Origin: Plectrocnemia conspersa
Taxonomy: Eukaryota; Arthropoda; Insecta; Trichoptera; Polycentropodidae
DNA length: 64,000 nucleotides
Direction of reading: 5' to 3'
NCBI GenBank assembly: GCA_009617715.1
Contig: VTFK01000453.1
Span: 62,001 to 126,000 of the forward strand
Part shown: positions 1 through 11,100 of the stretch, in pieces
Layout: every line of letters begins with the position of its first letter
Position numbering within the stretch: the stretch's first letter is position 1
Position numbers and translations under genes: made by a program
The notes under the pieces: model-generated
The model's input: only the letters and a program-made list of their open reading frames with translations
Told to the model about the DNA's origin: nothing
The model's database searches: none

Positions 1-2
1 TC

Positions 3-158
3 CTACTTTTTCTCTACAAAGCAACTTTGATTATCTATGGAGATGAACTTCAACCGTCAGATTATTCTTACGATCTTGATGGAAACATTTTGACCGAAAA
101 AGCTTCCACTAAAGATCTCGGAATCACTTTTTACTACTACAAAACTGTAGTAAAATAA
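3..158 (+). pseudogene. 3' end of a non-LTR reverse transcriptase ORF
   Basis: An open frame enters from the left edge of the window and stops at 156-158. It ends in a region typical of the C-terminal part of jockey/CR1-type reverse transcriptases: a hydrophobic YGDE-like stretch, then NILTEKASTKDLGI, where KDLG is a recurring motif downstream of the catalytic domain. No catalytic motif lies inside the window, so only the tail is visible. The stop runs directly into an AT-rich repeat (150-345) that recurs twice downstream and is probably its 3' UTR. The clade is inferred. Confidence 0.65.
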
Positions 159-345
159 ATTAAAGCATTAAAATGTTGAGAATCCATGATTTTTTTTAAA
201 TTACTGTAAATGCAATATAAAATTATATTAAATAAATAATAACAGAAATATTAATGGAAAAATACGTAAAAAAAAACTCACTCCCATGTGTATACTAGCA
301 AATTAACAAATGTTTATAAATTAACTCACTACTCAAAGGGTATAC
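150..345 (+). repeat. LINE-associated 3' UTR repeat, copy A
   Basis: This AT-rich block follows the reverse transcriptase stop codon and matches 53,805-53,962 and 56,930-57,115. Shared anchors are GTAGTAAAATAAAT (copies A and C), GTTGAGAAT (A and C), AATGCAATATAAAA (A and C; B has a one-base variant), GTGTATACTA and CTACTCAAA (all three). Its position right after an RT ORF suggests that the other two copies are retrotransposed 3' ends. Confidence 0.65.
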
Positions 346-354
346 AAATACTCT

Positions 355-1215
355 TATATTTAAATATATTTAATGTCAGCTACGAGGAGCTGGTATTATA
401 TTTTAATTTTTCATGACTTTTTATTTTTTCTTACTATGTATTATTTATATATTTTTTTGTGAGTATTGAAAATAATACAATGTATTGTTTATTTATTTTT
501 TGACCATCGCGACACATTAGGCTAACCTGTTTGTTCACGATGGTCTTAATTTAATTTAAATAAATAACCCAACTCTCTTTTTCACCAAAGTTGATAAAAA
601 CAAAATATTTTGTCACAAGAACGACGAGGCCATATTATTTCTTAACTTCAAATTATTATACATTGCTCAAACGTGACAGACGATTTTAAGTTTTTTAACG
701 TCTTATTTTCACGTTTTCAAAAAATTGTGGGTTATTATCTTGAGTTTTGTTTGAAAACAAGGACATTCGCACTAGCCGACTCGCCTATGACTGTTGACAT
801 TTTAAATTTATTTAATGTCAGCTACGAGGAGCTGGTCTTTGATTCTATTTTTTATTGATTTTTAAATTCTTTCTTTATATGTATTATTTTTACATATATT
901 TTTGTGTGTATTGAAAATAATATGTATTGTTTATTTTTTTTATCATTGTGACGCATTAGGCTAACCTATTAGGTCACGATGGTTCTTGTTTAATTTAAAT
1001 AAATAAATTATATTTTGCTTTAACTCTCTTTTTATGAAAATTAACACAGATAAAATATTTTGTGATGAGAATGACAAGGTCAAATTATATCCTAACTTTG
1101 AGTTTATATAAAAACTTGTGGTGATATCAGATTCTTTTCAAAAATTTGTGGTGATCTCTGATTCTGTAGGTTCTTATCTTAAATTTTGTTTGAAAGGATA
1201 TTTTTAAGATTGACC
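355..1215 (+). repeat. Tandem pair of LINE 3' ends with a conserved terminal hairpin
   Basis: Two units lie head to tail with a period of about 440 bp (355-800 and 795-1215). Each carries the same short coding end (NVSYEELV then a stop), a T-rich spacer, a hairpin (about 503-543 and 945-983) and an AATAAATAA-type tail, followed by a second similar stretch. The hairpin arms approximate ACCATCGTGAC / GTCACGATGGT. A third copy of the hairpin and tail sits at 49,165-49,245. A stem-loop plus simple A-rich tail is the expected recognition end of a LINE. The clade is not recognised. Confidence 0.7.
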
Positions 1216-1389
1216 ATATATTTTGCTGTCAATAATATTTGCCTCAATATATTGAGTAAGCATGGAAACAACCTTTTCGATTTCAACGTCATATAAATCA
1301 CGCTTTCAGTTTTTGATAGCATAAAGTTTTAGCAACCGTTTTATAGAGTTATACTTGATTAGTTCTGCACGCTTCTTAAAGCATTCATT

Positions 1390-1590
1390 AATTTTAATCG
1401 CTTTTAACTCATTCCTTCTTCATGGATGTTAATACAGCTTTTAATTCACGGCAATAAAATTTAACTGTTGAATTTCAGCAGCGTTTTCTCCTATCGCACA
1501 GAAGAAACGGATCACAGAATGAACCTCGCATTTATCTGGATTAATAATATCCAGAGAATTTTTATCAATCCTTACTTCTCGTATTTAAAT
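1390..1590 (-). pseudogene. Mariner-type transposase N-terminal helix-turn-helix remnant
   Basis: On the minus strand, 1465-1554 encodes about 30 residues reading NPDKCEVHSVIRFFCAIGEN followed by AAEI. This resembles the N-terminal helix-turn-helix of mariner/SETMAR-like transposases (pattern EvRsVIRFL.AkGE.AAEI). The frame breaks immediately downstream and no DDD/E catalytic region or terminal repeats were found, so it is a relic fragment. Confidence 0.5.
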
Positions 1591-1599
1591 CCACCTTAA

Positions 1600-2430
1600 T
1601 GGTAAAACGATTTCTTTATTTCTTTATTTTTTGCCATTTTCACGAAAATGGTTCACATAATAAAAATATATAGCTCTATATATCCTTGCTAATGTCCTAC
1701 TACACATCCCCAATAACGATATATAATACAGCAGGACATATTGAACTTACACTATATGCCTTTCCTTTGAATTATGTGAGTATCCCCTCGCGGTAACGGC
1801 GGAAGACCCTTCGGTAAACACGAACAGTACACGCCCAGCGTCCTAATACCACCAGGAAATATTTACCGGCGAAGCCTTGAAAGCGGTCTCGAGTTCAACT
1901 TCCCTAACGATTGTGCAACAAACGGTAACGAGCGAGCCTTTAACGAGAGTCACGACGTAATTCCCAGAAAGTTACTGACCTTCTGCTATTACCATTTTCG
2001 ACGAATGACCGCCTCGGCGAATTATTCGCCAACGGTGCATCTGGATATACATAAATAAACAATTGCGCAAAAAAGCTCAAATAGTCAAGGTCGACCTCGT
2101 TAAAAACGCTCACGCTTTTGATATTTTAACCAAACGATATGCATCTAGCAAATATACATACCAATTATTGTGAATCATTAGTAAAATTTAATGTTATAGT
2201 TTTATAATGTCATGGTCACCGACGTCAATCCAAATTAAAATGATATTTTAAATATTATATAAAATATATTTCAGAGTAAAATATTTCGAGGTATGATATA
2301 ACCTAGAAGTGTGTATGGGGTTCCATGGCATTTAATAGTTATATTACATTAACTGACATAACTATAGAAACAGACTAATTCTCAGTAATTCAAGTTTAAA
2401 AATTATATTATTATTATTAAAACATTTTTT
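1600..2430. other. Non-coding region with a GC-richer island
   Basis: No ORF or exon is supported. The part at about 1750-2060 is clearly richer in G, C and CpG than its surroundings and could be a regulatory element or unrecognised repeat. No specific site is identified. Confidence 0.35.
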
Positions 2431-2435
2431 ACTGG

Positions 2436-3390
2436 CATTTTAGTGACATTATATCGGAATACATTTTCACCCGTAGATATATATTTTCACTAGTAAAAAT
2501 GTAATTTAACTGACAGATGCTAGTGAAATTATATGCTGCTCTAAAAAAAAAGCAATTGACGGGCAAGAAAATTGTGATGAAAGTTTATATAACTGAAAGT
2601 TGTAAGCGCCACTTTTTAAATCTTGTGCGTTACCAGCGAATTTAATTTTTAAAAAAAGTTATAGGTCAACACGTCACATGTTAAGGACAGTTTTTATTCG
2701 AATGTGCGTGTATTGTATCATTACATACAGTTTCACCGATAATGACCAGTGAAATTATAAATCAATTATTTGATACATTATAACGTAAATAAAATGCATA
2801 TTCACTAAAACAGTTTCAAAACGTATATTTTCTGCTTAAACCCGAACCAAACCCAACTATATTATATTTGCGTTAACACAGTCAGTTCCAGAGCTATATA
2901 TTTTATCATTATTTATAATTGAGAAAGAGATGCAAGTTTGGTTTACGCCCCTAGTATTAGCTCTAAAGCACACAATACGAATATATGATCGATATAGTTA
3001 TCATTACTCTGACTGCTGGATAAATATAAGAAATATAATAATGATTTTAATTTCTATAAATTTGTTCAAAATATAAATATCGAACTTACATCCGTATCCT
3101 GTGCTTTAATAATAAAAGTAGGGGCGTTAACCCAAACTTACCATCTCTTTCTCAATTATGAATAGCGATGAAATGGTTAGCTCTCGAACTGACTGTGTAA
3201 ACGCAAATAGAGTATATGTAAGTTTTGGGTTTGAGCAGTAAATTGAAGTTTCGCAACTGTCAAATTGAGTTTTATAGCCATTTCAGAGCAACATATAATT
3301 TCACTCGCTTCTATCATTTTAATTTTATTTTTTCAAGTAAAAATGTATTCAGATATGATTTTACCAAGACAGTGAAAATTTAAAAAATAC
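2436..3390. mobile_element. Foldback (long inverted repeat) element, about 1 kb
   Basis: Two nested pairs of inverted arms are visible. The outer arms are 2436-2545 and 3279-3390, sharing AGTGAAATTATATG at the inner side. The inner arms are 2811-2988 and 3081-3260, sharing for example AATTGAGAAAGAGATG, CACAGTCAGTTC and a cgcccctagt/cgcccctact block. The loop is about 90 bp. About 265 bp separates the arms on the left but only about 20 bp on the right, so the left side gained or the right side lost sequence. There is no coding potential. A partial outer arm recurs at about 63,760-63,915. It looks like a foldback or MITE-type non-autonomous DNA element. Confidence 0.7.
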
Positions 3391-3553
3391 TGTAAAACAA
3401 ATTCAAATAATAGCTATTCCATAAAATATTATTTTTTGTTGTAACCCGACAGGCGTAATCTCAATGCGTTACAATGGGGTAAATTTGTACCAACTGGTTA
3501 ATTGAATCAGACATAATTAATTCCAGTTATTGATTCCGAGACTTTTTAGTCTG

Positions 3554-3605
3554 AAAAATATCATTGACTTCCAGACTTTTTAGTCTGGGAGTCAATGACA
3601 TTTTT
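3554..3605. repeat. Strong 24-bp stem-loop
   Basis: The arms 3554-3577 and 3582-3605 pair over about 23 positions with two mismatches around a 4-nt loop (TTTT). The tip is CCAGACT/AGTCTGG. A partial third copy of the tip (AGACTTTTTAGTCTG) lies just upstream at about 3539-3553. It may be a MITE remnant or a structured RNA. Confidence 0.7.
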
Positions 3606-6600
3606 GGCTTATAATATATTTTTACCAAAGTGCAGAAAAAATATTACATCATGATTTACTGTAAAGTAATGCAATTAATAACTAACCAAACCTAAGCAAA
3701 AACATAGTTTTTAAAAGCAATTAATATTATTACTCTTAAAAATTGTATTTCTGTTTTTTTTATGTAAATTCACTTAATGCGTTTTGAACACCTTTTTTTA
3801 TTATTTATACTCAAAGTAAATTTATTGATTCTATAATAGCAATAACACCAGTTGTAGCAAGAGAACTACCAGTTATCAATCATTTAAATCCAGGTATAGT
3901 TTAAATTAACTTTGAAAGTTTGCTCGTTTATTCTGTATAAAAAAAATATGGGGATAATTGAGTTATAAACTCATCCTAACTAGTATTTTTAATTACAAAA
4001 AATATTGTTCTTATTTTTAACAATATGTCTTTTTGGTTTTAACTTTTAAAATTCTTAATTTACATTAAATAGTTCACAGAGAAATTCGATTAATATGACA
4101 GGAATTATGAGACAAATATTTTATGATCAGCCTATTTCATTTCGCAATCAAAACTGGTTATAAAAGTTCTATCTTACTATATATGTACATAAGCACTGGT
4201 GAACACGTTTTATTAATACACTTAATTGCAAATAAGTTAAATTAAAGTATCATGTGTCTTTTGGCCCACCTGTATATAACGCAATCCCTAAAATTCGCCT
4301 AAAAATAAAATAAAAAGGTATTCTATAAATATCGCCTATGGAGAATTCAAAATATGCATCCCAAGGGAATGTTTCAATATACATATCAAAGATCAAATAA
4401 AGCAGAGAGGACTTAAAGTCTCTTCCGGAAAACCTCGTATTAAATTCCGTCAATCTTAGAAATGTCCAACGTTTTTTTATAAAATATTTTCCGAACACGA
4501 AATTTTAAGGTTTTTCGCGCATATATTTTAACTCTCGTCCTTTTTCGTCAAACATGCAAACGAGCAAACTCGGTCGCGAAAACATAAGCGAGCTTTTGAA
4601 AACTTTTCACGTCATAATTTTCTACGTAAATGTGGAATCTTCTCTGAATATATAAGTGAGCGATAACGGCAAAATTTTCACCAAAACTGCTTCGGTTTTA
4701 ACAGTTATACATTTACGGCGCGTGTAATCCGAACAAGGATCACGATGTTGTTTGATTGTGCCAGAAAAGGTCAAGAACCCTGGGCAGATGTTCGATAACT
4801 TAAACTATTCGTAATTCGGTTTTGCCTTACAGACCCCCTCTTAAATAATGCCGTCATTAACATATTACGTGTGTTTATTTTCAACCCACCTGCTTTTCGT
4901 AGCTCTCGTGTCCGTTCTTGTTAATAAATTTCGCATGTATCTCATCTTTATGATAGCAGTTTGGCGATAAATCAGTTAAATTAAGGTTTTAGGCGATAGT
5001 ACATAGCTGAAAGTAAACGCGAAGCAAGCGTAATTATTCAGGTTATAAGGTAAATAAATAGGGGTTATTTTAAGGTATAACCTTTATTATTATTTAGTAA
5101 ACACTGATGATTATAATCAACTGAAATCTATGAAAACCATTATTAATACTTGATTTTTATTAAATGATTAAAATCTGTTGTAGAAAATGCTTTTTCTAAG
5201 TCGTGTACTATTCAGCATTAATAAATTTCATGTTGCAACATTTTTTAAAAAGCTAGACCCTGTGATATTTTCTTAGGATCTCAGAGGAGTTCTTTTAGAA
5301 GAAAAAATTCTATGAAGGTTCTTGTAATTTTGTTTATTAAAAATTTTAATTAAAGCACTTTCATTACCTTTATTTCTATATGAATAGAACGGTATAATCA
5401 CTTATCGTATTTTATATGTAGCATTGGTACTTATATAATATTTAATTTAAAATACAAAAATATTTTTACAAATAGTACTCCTTGTTGTTAAAGAGTATTT
5501 ATTGTATTTCTGCATATATCTCTACAAGGTAGTACGGATCGTATCCAAATTTGCGTCCTAGTTTTTTTTGTTAGGATTGTTTAGAATGCATTCTCGACAA
5601 AGCAAATTTCTGATAAATAGTAACGACAATTCGTCGATGCTTAGAGATTTTAGCAGCGAGCAGTAGAGTCGCGATTAGGTCCCTTCTTCTTGTGGTTGCA
5701 GCCAAGAAGTCAGCGCTCGAGAACCTTGATACGAAATATTCAGCTTCCTAATAAACTTGCCAAACACAATGAATTTTTTGCGTAAACTACGAGGATCAAA
5801 CACTGTATATGTAAAACCTTTTCAAAACCCTTTCTAGTGACGTAATTAATCCGCGGGCTGGAACGGAGTTTTACCACAATACAGTTCTATTTACGATCAA
5901 CATACTACTTCACAACAAATTCTCATCATTCAGAATTGTGTATCAATGTAATATTTCATCTATAAATATAATCACTTAAATTTCAAATCAATCAATCCGC
6001 ATATGGTTTGTCACGTACTTTATTATGCTTGTAGTTTTAGCTGCAGTATTTTTTCCTCTATTAATTTATATATTTTAGAAAGTTACAATCTCAAAAATCA
6101 ATCTAAAGTCTAATTTTCCATAAACGAAATTAAATGCTGTCACTGACGAATGCGTTAGCATTACAAAGTAATTAGCTCGCGTGCAACGAAAGTGATAGTT
6201 CTTTCACGCGCGTCGCACCAATTTGTCACGCTTGTTTTTTTTTTGTGACGTTAAATCTGACGTGATGTGCTTAAAGAAACCGAAAGGAAGACCGGTAAAT
6301 ATCAACAATCATTAATGCATCATTAACAGATTTTTTCTGAGGTTAAACAGTGCAGCGTCTAATTATCAATAATGTTTTGTTTATTGCTTATGCGTAAATA
6401 TGTGTATAGCAATAGGTCACTATCTTAGCTTTGCTTCTTAGAATACGTTTTGTGGAGTGATATAAAATTTGTGTCTCTCTGGTCTCTGGTTCTTCATTGT
6501 CAGCTGAGTCAAGTGTGAGTTTGTGTTTGAATGAGTTAAGTAAGTCTAGATGTGACGAAGTGTCACATTCTTTATGCTAGTCCTTCTATAGAGCTTGGAC

Positions 6601-7270
6601 AAATAGGAAACAACGTAAATTTATAACTAATCATGTATTTGTTTAGCTCCACCTCCGTAACATTTCTTAGTAAAAGTGTCAATTTTAATGTTGTTATTCG
6701 TGAGCAATCATCTGACAATTACAAAGAACACGTACCACAATAACATAATTTTATTTAAGCTTATGGAAAAATTGTTTGCGTTGTGGTGATTTATGACTTA
6801 AATTGAAATTCTGATTTCTATAGAGATATTATTCAAATCTTTAGAACAGAAAAATCAGATTGCGTTTGCGTAAATATTTAACGATCTTACGAATACCTGA
6901 TTTGTGAAAACGATTTTTTTTCATTTTCTTTGTATCCAATAATTCAAGGATAGGCATTCTGTTTTTTTCTGTGTTTTTTTTTCTCAAGAAATAAAAAAAT
7001 TCATATTCACTTCTTAATTTTTTCGAGGGTTTTTAAAAATTTTGAGAAATAAAAAAATAATATTTAATATATAGTATGTGAATATAACAATACAGTTTAT
7101 ATCCTTGTATAAAAAACATATAATTATTACTTATTATTTTTTTATATTTTACGGATCAGAGCGGATCTACTTCGATTGATTACAGAGAATACGAAGGAAT
7201 TTTGTACTTCGCAATAATACCAGAATCGTTGCTACTTCTATTATTCATATTTCGAACAAAATAAAAAACC
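3606..7270. other. AT-rich non-coding region
   Basis: No exon is supported. Short ORFs here show no family resemblance. GC-richer patches at about 4,480-4,780, 5,600-5,720 and 6,120-6,300 are candidate regulatory islands by composition only. Confidence 0.4.
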
Positions 7271-7479
7271 TCTTTGAATTTTTGAAAAAACGTGATCTAA
7301 GTTCGCCGACAGGCATGTTTTATGGCGTAGCTCTGCGGAAAGCCCCCATACATTTTTCAAATCTACCGATTTTCATGCGGAGCTGTTTCTTTTTGTCTGA
7401 TATTATTAACCCCTACTCGGTCATGCCCAAGTGTCAGAAATCAACAGATTCCCCGAAAAAATTATCATAGCGTTTTTTT

Positions 7480-8100
7480 GATAATTTATACGAATATTTT
7501 TAAATGCTATACAGCGGCTGCATAGGAAAGGGTAGTTCTGTGCCAACATTTTTTGAGTCATTTTTTAAATAAGTACTGTGACCGGGAAGTGGTTAATGTA
7601 GTTTTTAGATTATCGTGTGGGGTATCTCATTCTTGAAATCCGCGTTAATGACTATGACCAAAAATTATCATTTAATAGTGTAATGGATGGGACCACGCAA
7701 ATGCACTCGTTAGGACTTGAAAAAAAAGGTGTCATATAAATAATACGCAAGGATTCTCCAGTGCATTGAATGAATTTTTTTTGTTACGAAACGGTCACAG
7801 GAAACAATATATCACCGGAAGACAACATTAACATTAGCTTATAAATTTTTACTAGTTTCTAACTGCGTCTTTCTGGATGTGAAGTCAAGCCTCTTTGGGT
7901 TAACTGAACCTTAACACCAAAGCAAAAATAATCTGATTAGAGTTGTAAGCAATTTATTTTTATTTCTTAAAACCTCCAAAAAAGCATGCTAATTTTTAAA
8001 CATCCGGCAAGGACTCGCCTTTCTTATGCAGCAGTATTAAAAAATGCAGCGGTTTTAGCACATTTAAAAATATTCGTATAAATTTAATTTTAAACAAAGA
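7480..8100. repeat. Inverted repeat pair, possible MITE arms
   Basis: The segment around 7485-7540 (TTTATACGAATATTTTTAAA, then TGCATAGGAAAGG) recurs in reverse complement at about 8005-8090, enclosing about 450 bp with no ORF. Terminal sequences and target duplications are unclear. Confidence 0.4.
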
Positions 8101-8109
8101 AATAGGCAT

Positions 8110-11100
8110 TATGAAAATTCTCGAGAAATCACACAAAATTTCTCAAAAAATTCAAATTTTTGAATTGGCGTTTTTTTCTAAGAATTCTCGAAAAAAAACA
8201 TTATTCAATTGGTGTTACTGCCATCATATTTGCAAACATTTTTAGAATTAGGTCATCTGTAAGATAATGACCATTATGAACCTACGCTGCTTCATGATGC
8301 AAGCAAATAAAATCATGCACGTACTAGATTCAATGGCTTCATTAGCAGACCTTTTTATTATTATAATTTGCATATTTGTAATAGTTCATATACCTATACA
8401 TAGGTTAAAATTATAATTCATCGATTCATATGGTCTCCATAAAATAATATTTTTTAATTAAATTGAAAAAATGTGTTATTTTATATAAAATAAATTTAGT
8501 AAATATTTTTACCTTTTCAATTATTATTAAAAATCCAACAAGAGGTTTTTGAATTAAAACTTTTTCTAAACTATTAATTAAATCGTTAAAATTCACTGAT
8601 ACTTAAGTTAGTTTATTTCTGAAACCTACTTGAAAAAGCGAGTTTCAAAAATAATAATATTTCGTGTGATACCTGAGGTCCTTCTGAATTTAAAATTTAA
8701 CAAGATATATCCTGACATCACTATCATATTAAGAGGAATAATTTTTTCACAAAAATATTTTTAGCCCCTGACTCTCTGAGGGTGACTAACGGATAACAGC
8801 AGCTGTTTAATTTTTTTAAATCGTTAGCCATGCGAAACGGCTGTGGGTACTTAAATTACACATGCGGTAAGCACTTGCTATCGACCGTTAATTTTGCAAT
8901 TTAATGGTTTACGATCACTGAATTGTATTTTTTTTATAAAATATTTCGCTACAAATCTCTTAAACCAACTAAAAGTATTTTATTGTGTTAAAGAGCTTAA
9001 CATATAATAAACGGCATGTTTTTATCTACGACGCACACTGGCATAAATTATTTCTTAACAATGCTAATATATGCTGTACATTATATTAAACCATTAATTG
9101 CTTGTTAAAGCAATATGCTTAGAGTTTAATAGTCTTTATAAAACCGATAAACGATTCACCGCAGCTATCTGCGCAAAGCCTCCTTTGACGTTAAAAGTTA
9201 AACACTCGCTATATGTAATTAAAGTTGAAATTCATATTAAAATGTTTACCCTGATTAACGGCACATTTAAAAACTTATCGCATATAAAGGGTGTGAACAA
9301 TTACTAGAAATATATTCATACTTTTAGTGGGATTAAGCTAAATAATCTCACGAAATTTGTTGCTCAATCATTTTTATTTTATAAGCAAAAAGTGTTCAAA
9401 TTTTAAGACAGACAATATAAAATTAGTTTTCATAAAAAAACATTGATTTTCTACCAAATAATGTCATATAAATTTATATTACTGAATAAACTCTAAATTA
9501 ATTTATTTTATTAAATTAACAACAGAGATGTTTATATTTATTTCTGTAGCAATTTCATGCCTCTCGCTATATATTCTCGTGGTTTAGGCACAATAAAATC
9601 ACGTACAGCAACTGTCTTGAGGGCATGTCTAACTGAACTTCAGTTAATTGTCTGAAGCTGTGCTGGAATGGTTTTAATCAGTTCTAATGCATCCAGGAGA
9701 GAAATATGCCACGGCACGAAATATGCCAGTATTTCGAAAAGTTAACGAATAAAACCAGATATCTCTAGCTTTCTCACTTGGTTAATAAATATTATATTTA
9801 TACGGATATCCGACAGTGTTGAACGCGTGCCATGTCGTGTGTAAACTTTATTAAAACGCTGATTTTCTCCCCAGTTTCACCGGACATACGTGCATAAATA
9901 CATGCGATAATTTTTGCCAATCGATTCATTATTACGCAATTAAAAACTGCTAAGAACGCTCTGGTAACAATGTGCGATTATTGACCAATAGAAATCTTTG
10001 AACTGCTTGAAACATTAGTTATATAATAATAAAATAGGGTGAAAAGTAGTAGTAAAGTAGATAGTACAGCGGATATTAATGCGGCGATAGAAACGAAACT
10101 GAAAGTTTAATTGTAAGAAAGATTTAATAAACATTTCTGAAACATTTTAATTTAATATTTATAAATAAAATACTTAAGATAAGCATTTATTTATTTTTAT
10201 ACATATTTAATATTGACCTTAATGCATTTTAAAAGCTCTTGTTTCCAAAGTCTTAAAAAATCTTAAAAATACATATTCGATCAATGAACTTTATGAATAT
10301 GTTAAGTGCCCAAAAATCTTTGTTATAAAATATATACTGTCGGAAAGTATCAAAAGTCTTTCGATAATTTGCTACAGCTTATATTTTACAAAAAAAAATA
10401 TTTGGTCACATGATTGAATCATAAATTCTTATTATATTTTATTCTTAAATATTTTTATTAATTTCATCATTGATGCCATTCACTCCTTTCTTCATCTTAA
10501 TCGTCACTGGTTCTTACTTTAAATTTACGACCCATTTTTTTTTCATAATATGATTTTCATAATCATTAAAAAACATATTTATTTATAAAACTGATCAATG
10601 AACAAACCTCGCACTTAGCGAGGCTATTTATAGCGTTACTGCAGTAAAGCATGATAATCTCTAGCATAAATATCGATGTAAAAAATAAATTTATTATTTA
10701 ATGCCTTGAATATCTCATGTATTTAGCAATAATAATAATAAGCATTACAGTAATCACCACGATCGAGATCAATAAACGTAGAGTGTAGAGATAATATTTG
10801 CATTCGTTTGTATTTTATATATGCCATACTAAAGTAGCCTAGGTTTGTTAAGATTAATAATTACATATTTATTTAATAAAAATATTTTCATTTGCCTAAT
10901 ACGTTATCGTCTAACTTTTTAGTGTATAAAATTATTATTTAAAAAATACTTTTTATTTACTATAATATTAATATTAAACTGTAGGCTTTTTATAAAATCA
11001 TAAATATGTATTAGATAAAAATCAATGTCGGGTTTCGTGTTTCATACATTTTAGAGTTTTTACTAAATTAAACATAAGCTTATAAATATAATATGTGTAT

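Noticed and set aside
673..858. 61-codon plus-strand frame as an independent small gene
   Set aside because: It spans the junction of the LINE tail units and contains the repeated LINE C-terminus; part of the repeat.
4250..4498. 82-codon minus-strand frame
   Set aside because: No domain, no splice context and AT-rich composition; consistent with a chance ORF.
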